Shown one piece after another: positions 7,523 through 13,541 of a stretch of DNA of 30,135 nt. The position numbers and the translations under genes are program-made. Below the pieces are notes generated by a model that had not been told where the DNA came from, searched no databases, and was given only the letters and a program-made list of their open reading frames with translations. Numbering within the stretch: position 1 is the first letter of the stretch; every line of letters starts with the position of its first letter. Source of the stretch: a virus; IMG/VR virus record IMGVR_UViG_3300033571_003447, positions 1-30,135 of that record; one strand, written 5' to 3'.

Positions 7523-7827
7523 GTATTTCGCCCCTTTAACTTGGCTTCGATTGCTTGATAAATGCGAAGCCTTGATGGTTCAATGTTCATGTCAAACATG
7601 ACCAAGTTGTAACATTCATCCACTTCACGCTCCGTCAACCCAACCCATTTACGCTCATGTTGCGTTTTTTCTATTTTTGCAACATGTTCTTTTGATGTGT
7701 TGCTGTCGGCAACAGATTGTTTCAAGGCTTGTTTAATGATCGGTATGGCTTTTCTTTTGGCGCTCCAATTACCCAAATTCGCCTCCAACGCCTCCAACGC
7801 CAGCCTCAATACTTCGTCTTTATTCAT
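7519..7827 (-). CDS. Small helical protein, tandem paralogue A
   Basis: A 102-residue paralogue of the next gene. Shared blocks are VLRLALEALEAN, IPIIKQALKQS, WVGLTEREVDE and YQAIEAKLKGRNT. The centre, with VADSNTSKEHVAKIEKTQH, is unique. The start is preceded by a strong GAGGGG site seven bases before ATG. The pair arose by duplication: the DNA for the N-terminal helix (near 7482-7520 and 7783-7825) is still visibly similar, including repeated tccaacgcc units. No catalytic motif is visible. Confidence 0.75.
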   Translation of the reverse strand: MNKDEVLRLALEALEANLGNWSAKRKAIPIIKQALKQSVADSNTSKEHVAKIEKTQHERKWVGLTEREVDECYNLVMFDMNIEPSRLRIYQAIEAKLKGRNT

Positions 7828-7840
7828 TCTTTCCCCTCAA

Positions 7841-7990
7841 TTATTTTAGATTGATCCATAAACCCACCTGTGCAAAGGCATACCCAGTCCATATCATTCC
7901 ATTAGGCAAGTCCCCTTTTAGCCACTGTAGCACACCTACAATTAAGTAACCGCAGCCCGTTGCCCCAACGATCAGGTGTTCAATGCTCAT
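7841..7990 (-). CDS. Small membrane protein (49 residues)
   Basis: A short leftward frame, ATG at 7990 and TAA at 7841. The product has two hydrophobic stretches: residues 5-23 (HLIVGATGCGYLIVGVLQW) and 32-48 (MIWTGYAFAQVGLWINL), linked by a short polar KGDLPNG turn. That predicts a helical hairpin in the inner membrane. It fits the gap between two other genes almost exactly, and the strong ribosome site of the next gene follows its stop. The function is unknown; it could act on host membrane proteins or superinfection, but nothing in the sequence decides. Confidence 0.68.
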   Translation of the reverse strand: MSIEHLIVGATGCGYLIVGVLQWLKGDLPNGMIWTGYAFAQVGLWINLK

Positions 7991-7992
7991 TT

Positions 7993-8196
7993 TTACTTTT
8001 TCCAAGGTTTATACAATGTATTGAGAGTTTCAAAGCTACCATCATCAAACTTCTCAACAACAGTGCTCGTCCTTACCGGCCCACATCCACATTTAGGATG
8101 GTCTAAGGCGTAAACATAGGCAACCTCATAAGTTACTCCTTCATACTCGTAAGGAGCAAAATCTGCACCATCAGAAAAATGAACGACAGGTTTCAT
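7993..8196 (-). CDS. Hypothetical small protein
   Basis: A 67-residue protein with an excellent GGAGG site five bases before its ATG; the start overlaps the helicase stop by four bases. The predicted strands (EGVTYEVAYVYALDHP) are followed by a KCGCGP motif and then more strands (TSTVVEKFDDGSFETL). The Cys-Gly-Cys-Gly stretch could bind metal or be a turn. I do not recognise the family. Its position directly after the primase-helicase means it is co-translated with it. Confidence 0.7.
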   Translation of the reverse strand: MKPVVHFSDGADFAPYEYEGVTYEVAYVYALDHPKCGCGPVRTSTVVEKFDDGSFETLNTLYKPWKK

Positions 8197-9794
8197 AGTT
8201 CCTCCAAAGTTACTTCCATCATTCTCCCTGTGTCTGTGTCATATTTTAATTCACAAGCAGGCCCAGTGAGTCCACAGTATCGGTTTTTAGCAACAGAGAC
8301 TTTGGTGATATGCCTCACATTGGGATCATCGGCCATAGAGTTACGCTCCAGTGTAATCACAGCGTCAGACAATTGTGCAATAGCACCTGAGCCACGTAGC
8401 TGACTCAATGACACTGCTTGTCCATCCTCATGGCCTTGATTACCATTAGGCCGCTTCAAGTGACTCACGGCCACAAGAGTTACATTCAATTCCTGCACCA
8501 GAGTACGCAGCCTAGTCATCATCTCATCAATGGCTTTACGCTCATCTCCATTATCTTGTCCAGAAACCACAATGCTGATGTGGTCAAGGAAGATCAACCG
8601 ACAATCACAAGCCTTAACCATGTACCTGATGCGGTTCAGGATGTTGTCAATATTAGTGCTCCCAAAGTGATCAAACAAATAGATTCGATCAGTCCCGAGT
8701 GTAGCATCAAAGGCGTGTTTTAACTCTTCCTCACTTACAAAAGTGTCAGGTAAATGCAACTTCTTATTTGCTTCCAAACTCATAATGCTGCGTGCAGTTT
8801 TCTTAACAGATTCTTCCAAGAACAAACCGCCTATATTCCACTTCGTTGTCTTCAAAACATGAAAGAGAATCTCACGTAAAAACTGACTCTTTCCTAAACC
8901 AGAGCCAGCAGTAACCGTGATCAACTCAGCAGGCCGCAAACCATAGAGCAACTCATTAAGACCTTTGAACGGATACATAGCCTCTGCTGGTTTTTCCGGT
9001 GTGCTTACCTCTTCCCATAACGTTGATCCTGCCACGATCCCATCAGGGACGTAGGTTTCTGCTTTCCACCAGACGGAAGACACAAATTCAGCAGAGAGGC
9101 CAGAAGCAAGGTAATCGCACGCATCTTTTTTATCCTTAATGTGTTTTGCAATCTTGGCCTTAGAACCAAACAACTCAGCCACTTCAGCAGCAGCCTTCCT
9201 GCCCGGCTCGTCAGCATCAAAGCAGATCACTACATTGTCAAAAGAATCTAACCACTCAAAACTAGCTTTACAGTCTTTCAAGGCCGCTTGAGCGCCATTC
9301 CTGATGGACACCACAGGCCATTTGGAACCCAGCATCTGGTAGCACGCCAGTGCGTCCAACTCCCCTTCAACAAGAGTAATGTATTTACCCTTCTTCGGAA
9401 AGAGGTTTTGACCAAACAATTGAGCCTTCGTCCATTGTCCTTCGACAGCGAATGTTTTGTTGGCAACATGGCGCACCTTTGATGCCACAATCATGCCGTC
9501 AGAGTCAGCATACGGATAAATATGTTTTCCATCCACCTGAGAGACTTTGAAAAACTCGCAAGTCTCCCATGTTATGCCTCGGTCAGCAATGGCTTTAATT
9601 TCACCTTGAGTTATCATAGGTATGGTTTTCTTTGGGTTAGATTGTTCTTTGGCAACGGCTTCCTCTAGCGATTCAATCGTGCCACAACTGAAGCAATATG
9701 AGTGCCCGTCAGTATATAGAGCATTGGCATCACTAGATCCACAGTGGCCACACTCTATATGCTTCAAGAACTCACTTTTTGTCTTTGTCAACAT
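8193..9794 (-). CDS. Bifunctional DNA primase-helicase (T7 gp4-like)
   Basis: A 533-residue replication protein. N-terminal zinc finger: Cys15/Cys18 and Cys34/Cys37, which in T7 recognises the priming site. TOPRIM primase: LVEGELDAL (Glu144) and FDADEPGR (Asp193, Asp195). RecA-like ring helicase: AGSGLGKS Walker A (296-303), RLIFLDH Walker B (Asp404), and the HLKRPNG and LRGSGAIAQLSD motifs that sense DNA and nucleotide. It unwinds DNA 5' to 3' ahead of the family A polymerase and makes primers. The length is close to T7 gp4 (566). The start ATG at 9794 follows AAGG and overlaps the upstream 55-residue gene by 23 bases. Confidence 0.96.
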   Translation of the reverse strand: MLTKTKSEFLKHIECGHCGSSDANALYTDGHSYCFSCGTIESLEEAVAKEQSNPKKTIPMITQGEIKAIADRGITWETCEFFKVSQVDGKHIYPYADSDGMIVASKVRHVANKTFAVEGQWTKAQLFGQNLFPKKGKYITLVEGELDALACYQMLGSKWPVVSIRNGAQAALKDCKASFEWLDSFDNVVICFDADEPGRKAAAEVAELFGSKAKIAKHIKDKKDACDYLASGLSAEFVSSVWWKAETYVPDGIVAGSTLWEEVSTPEKPAEAMYPFKGLNELLYGLRPAELITVTAGSGLGKSQFLREILFHVLKTTKWNIGGLFLEESVKKTARSIMSLEANKKLHLPDTFVSEEELKHAFDATLGTDRIYLFDHFGSTNIDNILNRIRYMVKACDCRLIFLDHISIVVSGQDNGDERKAIDEMMTRLRTLVQELNVTLVAVSHLKRPNGNQGHEDGQAVSLSQLRGSGAIAQLSDAVITLERNSMADDPNVRHITKVSVAKNRYCGLTGPACELKYDTDTGRMMEVTLEEL

Positions 9795-9939
9795 CTTCTG
9801 CCTTCTGTTTCAAAGCCCTAGACGCATCCTCAAAGCCGTTATCATACAAATACACTATGCACTGCCACAATTCAGCGTTTCGTGCAAGTTTGATAATGTT
9901 TTCGAAACTCTCAATCCTATCAATGTCATCGGTTTTCAT
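9772..9939 (-). CDS. Small hypothetical protein (55 residues)
   Basis: A leftward frame with ATG at 9939 and TGA at 9772. The start follows GGGAG and lies inside the last codons of the 111-residue gene; the end overlaps the primase-helicase start by 23 bases. The product is helical and charged (MKTDDIDRIESFENIIKLAR, then ELWQCIVYLYDNGFEDASRALKQK, then a Lys/Asp-rich end). The fit between the two flanking genes and the good ribosome site support it. It resembles small phage proteins with a helical LYDNGFEDASRAL-type motif, but I cannot name a function. Confidence 0.65.
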   Translation of the reverse strand: MKTDDIDRIESFENIIKLARNAELWQCIVYLYDNGFEDASRALKQKAEDVDKDKK

Positions 9940-10261
9940 TGTTTCTCCCTATGAAATCCAAAATTTTATACAGATAATCCGCTTCTGCATAGTCTAAACA
10001 AACGTAGTATTCCTGCTCACTCGATGCATAGCTCGGGAAACACGCAATATACCCATTACCCGTGTCTTCTACCACGCACAAATTACCTACACCAGTGTGG
10101 TAGCCTTTACCCGCCTTAAGGGTATGGTAGTTTCCTAAAGATTCATAAATCTCCGAGCACCCATCAACCTCTTCTGTGACAGCACATTCTTGGTGCATCA
10201 TGTCTTTCACCTGAGCTGTCAGTGTGTTTAATTGATCCAAAATCTCTTCGTACTTGTTCAT
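9926..10261 (-). CDS. Hypothetical protein (111 residues)
   Basis: The N-terminal 28 residues form an amphipathic helix (YEEILDQLNTLTAQVKDMM). The rest looks beta-rich, with aromatic residues and Gly turns (YHTLKAGKGYHTGVGNLCVV, YIACFPSY), and it ends in a YLYKILDFIG helix. GGGGAAGAAGG precedes the ATG and the start overlaps the stop of the upstream gene through ATGA. I do not recognise the family. It sits in the early part of the leftward operon, where accessory proteins acting on the host are usual in lytic phages (inference). Confidence 0.7.
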   Translation of the reverse strand: MNKYEEILDQLNTLTAQVKDMMHQECAVTEEVDGCSEIYESLGNYHTLKAGKGYHTGVGNLCVVEDTGNGYIACFPSYASSEQEYYVCLDYAEADYLYKILDFIGRNNENR

Positions 10262-10455
10262 GCCTTCTTCCCCTTAAAATCACGCATCTGAGCGATTATT
10301 TCCTGTAGGACTACCTCCGCTATCATCCCATGCGTTTGATAGCGTTGTAGCATGGTTTTAATCGATTCTAGAAGCATTTGATTATTCACAGCATCAAGCG
10401 CACACTCCGCCAAATACCTGTCTTCTGGCAATGAGTAGTTAAGTTGTAAATTCAT
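10258..10455 (-). CDS. Small helical hypothetical protein (65 residues)
   Basis: A longer frame reaches 10614, but its first part overlaps a better small gene and looks non-coding. The ATG at 10455 follows GGAG with a six-base spacer, so I use it. The product begins MNLQLNYSLPEDRYLAECAL and is almost wholly helical (VNNQMLLESIKTMLQRYQ, AEVVLQEIIAQMRDFKGKK). Its stop overlaps the start of the next gene by ATGA, and its own start overlaps the stop of an 18-codon frame. The function is unknown. Confidence 0.7.
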   Translation of the reverse strand: MNLQLNYSLPEDRYLAECALDAVNNQMLLESIKTMLQRYQTHGMIAEVVLQEIIAQMRDFKGKKA

Positions 10456-10508
10456 GTCAAACTCCATTTTAAAAACGACAAACACAAAGCAATCATAACA
10501 GCACTCAT
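10452..10508 (-). CDS. Possible 18-residue hydrophobic peptide coupled to both neighbours
   Basis: A tiny frame, MSAVMIALCLSFLKWSLT, starts in the ATGA that ends the 56-residue gene and ends in the ATGA that starts the 65-residue gene. It could be a translational coupling device or a small membrane peptide. No separate ribosome site is evident. The double coupling is the only support, so treat it as tentative. Confidence 0.35.
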   Translation of the reverse strand: MSAVMIALCLSFLKWSLT

Positions 10509-10675
10509 GGTTTTTTGTCCCTTTCGTCCCAAATTTCCAACATTCGTTCATAGACATGGACAAAAAAGTGTCTACCCTCTTTGTCCGCAAACATTGTCGC
10601 AACATCATCGACAAGCCCCCAATAGTGGGATTCTTTGATTAACGACAACAATTCATTTTCTGTTTCTTCGTTCAT
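10505..10675 (-). CDS. Small acidic helical protein (56 residues)
   Basis: A leftward frame with ATG at 10675 and TGA at 10505. The product is MNEETENELLSLIKES, then HYWGLVDDVATMFADKEGR, then HFFVHVYERMLEIWDERDKKP: helical, acidic and aromatic. It occupies a region otherwise covered only by a poor-looking extension of the downstream frame. An AAGAAG stretch lies upstream of the start. The gap before it (10676-10722) is AT-rich and includes a six-base-pair hairpin, ATTCTT/AAGAAT, so transcription or RNA processing may be adjusted there. No recognised family. Confidence 0.6.
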   Translation of the reverse strand: MNEETENELLSLIKESHYWGLVDDVATMFADKEGRHFFVHVYERMLEIWDERDKKP

Positions 10676-10722
10676 TTTGGCACACTTCTTGCAATACTAT
10701 AATGATTCTTTAATGTAAGAAT

Positions 10723-10956
10723 TTAAAGATATTTATAATTAAATATATCTTTAATGTCTTCGATGTCTTCATAGTCTTCAGTGGCCTCCGTGTCCGTGTC
10801 ATCGATACTCATCAAGTCTTTTCGTTCAATCACTGGTATGATGTGTTTTACATCGTTAAAACAAGCATTGCACAAATCAACAAATTCAAATGTATTTGCG
10901 TTTCTTCTAGTTGCTTCAAAATCAGTTAACAATGTGTCACAGCATCGACAATGCAT
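10723..10956 (-). CDS. Small zinc-finger protein with acidic tail
   Basis: A 77-residue protein with two CxxC pairs (Cys3/Cys6 and Cys29/Cys32) around TLLTDFEATRRN and FEFVDLC, which makes a treble-clef or ribbon zinc site. This is a recurring small phage protein type found in T7-like and other phages; the function is not known. The C-terminal half is very acidic (SIDDTDTEATEDYEDIEDIKD), like DNA-mimic or protein-docking tails. The ATG at 10956 follows GGAG with a six-base spacer; a frame extension to 10992 is rejected. It overlaps nothing and precedes an AT-rich gap. Confidence 0.75.
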   Translation of the reverse strand: MHCRCCDTLLTDFEATRRNANTFEFVDLCNACFNDVKHIIPVIERKDLMSIDDTDTEATEDYEDIEDIKDIFNYKYL

Positions 10957-10958
10957 GG

Positions 10959-11168
10959 TTATCTCCTTTTTAATTGCTGAACATCCGACCAAGCAGCCAA
11001 GTGTATCACATTACCCGCAAGATCAAGGCAGAATGAATACATCCCATCCAAATGGTCAAAAAACAACACTTCTCCATCACTTAACTGAATGTAACTCTTT
11101 GGTGTTACATCATACAAAGGCTTTACATCCATAGGTTCCCAATCTTTAATGTCAATATCTGATATCAT
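10959..11168 (-). CDS. Hypothetical protein (69 residues)
   Basis: A beta-rich small protein: YIQLSDGEVLFFDHLDGMYS, then FCLDLAGNVIHLAAW, and a basic end (QQLKRR). The pattern of strands with turns suggests a small barrel or sheet. The start is coupled by ATGA to the preceding gene and the stop lies two bases before the zinc-finger protein's start. The family is unknown. Confidence 0.65.
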   Translation of the reverse strand: MISDIDIKDWEPMDVKPLYDVTPKSYIQLSDGEVLFFDHLDGMYSFCLDLAGNVIHLAAWSDVQQLKRR

Positions 11169-11398
11169 GGTAACATGTCCTCTTCAAGTTGTTTACAATA
11201 CGCATCCATGATGCGCTTCAAAGTGCGTTTGTTCAATAATTCTGTGATGTCGTGCTCCCCCAAGTAAACCGATTCTATCTCAGTCTCCGGCACTGTATAG
11301 TGGCCGCTGGAATATGAGTAACAGTCGCTGAAACTCTCTTCCATGACAACCCTCAGGTTTAAACCCGTCCAGTCATCTTCAAAAATGAATTCATCCAT
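11165..11398 (-). CDS. Hypothetical protein (77 residues)
   Basis: An acidic protein with a beta-like first half (EFIFEDDWTGLNLRVVMEES, YSSGHYTVPETEIESVYLG) and a helical second half (ITELLNKRTLKRIMDAYCKQ). An AGGA element lies eight bases before the ATG. The stop overlaps the next start by ATGA. No catalytic motif or known family is seen. It is one of a run of small early-type proteins between the primase-helicase and GP88. Confidence 0.65.
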   Translation of the reverse strand: MDEFIFEDDWTGLNLRVVMEESFSDCYSYSSGHYTVPETEIESVYLGEHDITELLNKRTLKRIMDAYCKQLEEDMLP

Positions 11399-11400
11399 GT

Positions 11401-11460
11401 TTATTTCCTTTTCAGTGTGTTAACGTATTCAATTATGTGCGATTTTTCACATTTTCGCAT
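11401..11460 (-). CDS. Possible 19-residue basic peptide
   Basis: A short frame, MRKCEKSHIIEYVNTLKRK, fills the gap between two better-supported genes. AAGGA is directly against the ATG with almost no spacer, and its last codons carry the ribosome site of the following gene. It may be a leader peptide or simply non-coding. Confidence 0.25.
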   Translation of the reverse strand: MRKCEKSHIIEYVNTLKRK

Positions 11461-11465
11461 ATCCT

Positions 11466-11594
11466 TCAAAATGGCGCCGGTGGCGATTTTTTCAGTTGTT
11501 CATCATTGTAGGCTTTTTCCTGCTGGGGTGTCCACGGCTTCAATGGCCACGATGGAAACGGCCACAATGGGGTTTCAGGGTATGGTTTACTCAT
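11466..11594 (-). CDS. Small proline/tryptophan-rich peptide (42 residues)
   Basis: A frame starting in the ATGA that ends the 84-residue gene. The product MSKPYPETPLWPFPSWPLKP, then WTPQQEKAYNDEQLKKSPP, has ten or more prolines and four tryptophans. The Pro-Trp-rich composition and coupled start make it look like a real short phage protein that binds a partner as an extended peptide, but this is inference. Nothing else fills this space on the leftward strand. Confidence 0.5.
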   Translation of the reverse strand: MSKPYPETPLWPFPSWPLKPWTPQQEKAYNDEQLKKSPPAPF

Positions 11595-11845
11595 GGTTTA
11601 ATCCCTTCGTTTTCTAAATAAAGCTCACTTGCCCATTCTATAGCCAACATTGATTCATTAGACCCGTCAAACTTACGGGCGACATACTCACAGCATCTAC
11701 GTAATTCCTCTTCGTCAATGGGTTTATCAACACTATCTTCTAAGTGTTCTTTTACTTCGTCAATGTCAAGCATGGCAAGGACATACCAGCCCAAATCATT
11801 TAAATACTCTTGAATTTTTTGGATTTTTTCGGCGTTTGTCATCAT
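11591..11845 (-). CDS. Hypothetical helical protein (84 residues)
   Basis: An acidic, wholly helical protein: AEKIQKIQEYLNDLGWYVL, IDEVKEHLED, then EEELRRCCEYVARKFDGS and AIEWASELYLENEG. Two tandem ATG codons follow GAGGG; either could be used. The stop is coupled to the 42-residue Pro/Trp-rich gene. The family is not recognised. It sits in the early-gene region close to the control region. Confidence 0.65.
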   Translation of the reverse strand: MMTNAEKIQKIQEYLNDLGWYVLAMLDIDEVKEHLEDSVDKPIDEEELRRCCEYVARKFDGSNESMLAIEWASELYLENEGIKP

Positions 11846-11852
11846 GATACCC

Positions 11853-12059
11853 TCACTTCACGGCTTTAATAAGGCCATTTTCCATGACTACATTAGCGAA
11901 AAACTCACGGCCTCGCCCGGTAATATGTGGCCGATTGGCGCCCGTTAACATACCGTCATCCCGGTACTCTGCCCCGAATAAGCTTGTTTCAATGTAACGC
12001 AAGGGTTTGCCTACATTCTCTTTTAACTGTTTTTTGCTCTCATAGTTGAAAACTAGCAT
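11853..12059 (-). CDS. Small conserved-type phage protein (68 residues)
   Basis: A 68-residue protein: MLVFNYESKKQLKENVGKPL, RYIETSLFGAEYRDDGMLTG, ANRPHI, then FFANVVMENGLIKAV. This layout (KKxLKxxxGKxLRYxETSxFGAEY, FxAxVxMxxGxI) is, to my memory, a recurring small protein of phages and plasmids, with no known function. Its upstream leader (CTTGTGAAGGATCAACA) closely matches the leader in front of the GP88 gene, so the two may be regulated or initiated alike. Confidence 0.75.
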   Translation of the reverse strand: MLVFNYESKKQLKENVGKPLRYIETSLFGAEYRDDGMLTGANRPHITGRGREFFANVVMENGLIKAVK

Positions 12060-12102
12060 GGTGTTGATCCTTCACAAGTTGACGATGCGACAATGCATCC
12101 AT

Positions 12103-12121
12103 AAGCCCACATCATGGGCTT
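12103..12121. other. Perfect 7-bp stem hairpin downstream of GP88 gene
   Basis: AAGCCCA and TGGGCTT flank a five-base loop in the 76-base gap between the GP88 gene and the next gene. No T-run follows on either strand, so it is not a clear rho-independent terminator. It may stabilise RNA or mark a processing point. Confidence 0.5.
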
Positions 12122-12135
12122 AAAGTTGGATTGTC

Positions 12136-12783
12136 TTATGCTGCTTTTTTTAGCATTATAACCTTGTTCATTTTTTTACCATGAGCAGGGTATGCAATAA
12201 CTGGCACAGATTTATCCCAGCATGCACGACAACCCGAACATTTACCGTCATTTTCATATGCATGGCATAATTTTGCGCCATTGGGGACATTATCGGCGGT
12301 CGGTGTGATAACGCTACCGTGTAACCCGTGCGTATACTCTCCCGTGATACTGTCGCTTGAGAAGCGCACCATGACATTATCAAGTTTTTGCATGTCCTGC
12401 AATACTAGGGCAAACTTCGGAAATTTATGCATTCGTGTGGGTAACCAATGCTTGCACCACGGTGTCCGAACCATTACTTCCAGCATTTTCTCTGCAAGCC
12501 CTAGGGAATACATATCGCCACTATCGAACCATCGAAAATATCGAGAATCGCCTAATGCCTTAACCATATCATCAACCCATTCTAGTCTCTGCCAGTCTTC
12601 CCGATTGTGAATTCTAGGGGCTTTTACATTGGGGTAATTATAGTTACCCGTAGTGGCATAACAGCCCTTACATGCATCCACTAGGACACCGGGCGACGAT
12701 ATCGAACCCGGGCAAGTGTCCAATGCTTGCAGAGACCATGACAGAATCCCGTCAAGTTTCGATGTTTTGCTGAGTTTTACCAT
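12136..12783 (-). CDS. Gene product 88 (GP88) family protein, cysteine-rich
   Basis: A 215-residue protein of the GP88 family known from mycobacteriophages and many other phages. Recognisable stretches are DGILSWSLQALDTCPGS, ACKGCYATTGNY, FRWFDSGDMY, WLPTRMHKFPKF, VRFSSDS and CSGCRACWDK. Cysteines fall in two groups, Cys24/Cys38/Cys41 and Cys182/Cys185/Cys188, which look like metal or iron-sulphur ligands. The biochemical role is unknown. ATG at 12783 follows AAGGA at eight bases; a frame extension to 12801 is rejected. It is third in the leftward operon, so probably an early protein. Confidence 0.88.
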   Translation of the reverse strand: MVKLSKTSKLDGILSWSLQALDTCPGSISSPGVLVDACKGCYATTGNYNYPNVKAPRIHNREDWQRLEWVDDMVKALGDSRYFRWFDSGDMYSLGLAEKMLEVMVRTPWCKHWLPTRMHKFPKFALVLQDMQKLDNVMVRFSSDSITGEYTHGLHGSVITPTADNVPNGAKLCHAYENDGKCSGCRACWDKSVPVIAYPAHGKKMNKVIMLKKAA

Positions 12784-12812
12784 TTTGTTGATCCTTAACA
12801 AGTGATTGAGGG

Positions 12813-12950
12813 TTAAATGAAAAGTATATCAAAATATGACAGTGCGGCAATTGTCAGACACAAAGCGATAACCAGCGCCAATGCATAGTCTAGCAAAGTG
12901 TCGCCAATGCTTTTGCGATCAGTGAAAATGTTTCGGTTAAAATCTTTCAT
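12813..12950 (-). CDS. Small single-pass membrane protein (45 residues)
   Basis: The start is set at ATG 12950 behind GGAG; a frame extension to 13115 would cross the parS site and is judged non-coding. The product has a short charged N-terminus (MKDFNRNIFTDRKS) and a long hydrophobic helix (TLLDYALALVIALCLTIAAL) near the C-terminus. It is the second gene of the leftward operon. It could be an inner-membrane effector; nothing identifies a target. Confidence 0.7.
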   Translation of the reverse strand: MKDFNRNIFTDRKSIGDTLLDYALALVIALCLTIAALSYFDILFI

Positions 12951-13025
12951 GGTTTGATTCTCCGTGTGTTGATAGTTTGATTGTAGCCCTCTTGCGAGGG
13001 CTTGGAATAGGTATTTACCCTTGAG

Positions 13026-13041
13026 TGTTTCACGTGAAACA
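13026..13041. promoter_or_regulatory. parS: parS-like site 1: exact match to universal bacterial parS
   Basis: The palindrome TGTTTCACGTGAAACA matches the 16-base chromosomal parS consensus (TGTTNCACGTGAAACA) at every position. ParB, a CTP-dependent clamp, loads at such sites and recruits SMC condensin. The site sits in the 91-base gap directly after the stop codon of the cysteine-protease-like gene. A chance exact 16-mer in 30 kb is expected fewer than once in 100,000 windows. No ParA or ParB gene is visible here, so host ParB would be the partner (inference). Confidence 0.85.
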
Positions 13042-13482
13042 TTAGTCGAATCGATACACGGCTTGGATGCGTGTACCCGCCGCAAGCGCTCCGCCGTCAT
13101 ACAATTGACGGCCAACTATAGCGAATGCATGGCCTCTCATGATACAGATAAAGCGCCCCATCGGGATCTTTTCGATCAGTTTACCTAAAGTGATACCGTC
13201 AACATGGGGCACGTTTTCCGCATGGTTTGCACGATACCGAGCTCCCTTTGTTGATCCGAAGATCGCCCGAAGCTCTCCGCCATGCTCCGCATATGCGGCC
13301 ACTTGCGTATTGTGACGGGTTCCAGCACCGAAGCGGCGCCCATGTTTTGCCATTGTAGCGTGTGCCTGATCATATGAAATATTAGCGGCGGCCATGAGTG
13401 CCCGTACCGTACAATCGTTTGTTTCACGTGGAACCGTGCGAAGCGCTTGAGTGTTTACCGCCGGATGAATCAATCGTTTCAT
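13042..13482 (-). CDS. Cysteine-protease-like protein (first leftward gene)
   Basis: A 146-residue protein with ETNDCTVRAL around Cys24 at the start of a helix, AHATMAKHGRR, LGKLIEKIPMGRFICIM, and GHAFAIV with His118. The Cys-helix then late GHAF-strand arrangement resembles papain-like or C39-type hydrolase folds and recurs in small phage proteins, but activity is not shown. ATG at 13482 follows AGGA at eight bases; a frame extension to 13563 crosses a palindrome and is rejected. As the first gene of the leftward unit it is likely made early and could cleave or modify a host factor. Its codons 17-21 contain the second parS-like site. Confidence 0.65.
   Translation of the reverse strand: MKRLIHPAVNTQALRTVPRETNDCTVRALMAAANISYDQAHATMAKHGRRFGAGTRHNTQVAAYAEHGGELRAIFGSTKGARYRANHAENVPHVDGITLGKLIEKIPMGRFICIMRGHAFAIVGRQLYDGGALAAGTRIQAVYRFD
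13420..13435. promoter_or_regulatory. parS: parS-like site 2: 15/16 match, inside a coding sequence
   Basis: On the minus strand the sequence is GGTTCCACGTGAAACA, which differs from the Bacillus parS TGTTCCACGTGAAACA only at the first base. It lies 394 bases from site 1 and encodes V-P-R-E-T (residues 17-21) of the cysteine-protease-like protein. Two strong parS matches this close together argue for real ParB binding. Confidence 0.75.
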
Positions 13483-13541
13483 GGTGCTTGTCCTTTGCAA
13501 GTCTGACAAAACCCTTTGCTCTGTCATTGGTTCTAGTATGC

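Noticed and set aside
7500-7830. Repeated tccaacgcc units as a CRISPR-like array
   Set aside because: The repeats are coding (Leu-Glu-Ala codons of the duplicated small genes), with no regular spacers.
12103-12121. Hairpin after the GP88 gene as an intrinsic terminator
   Set aside because: The stem is perfect, but no T-run follows on either strand. It is kept only as a hairpin.
12813-13115. A 100-residue frame covering the parS site 1 region
   Set aside because: Its first 55 residues lie over intergenic sequence, the parS site and the end of the next gene. The ATG at 12950 has a proper ribosome site and gives a compact membrane protein.
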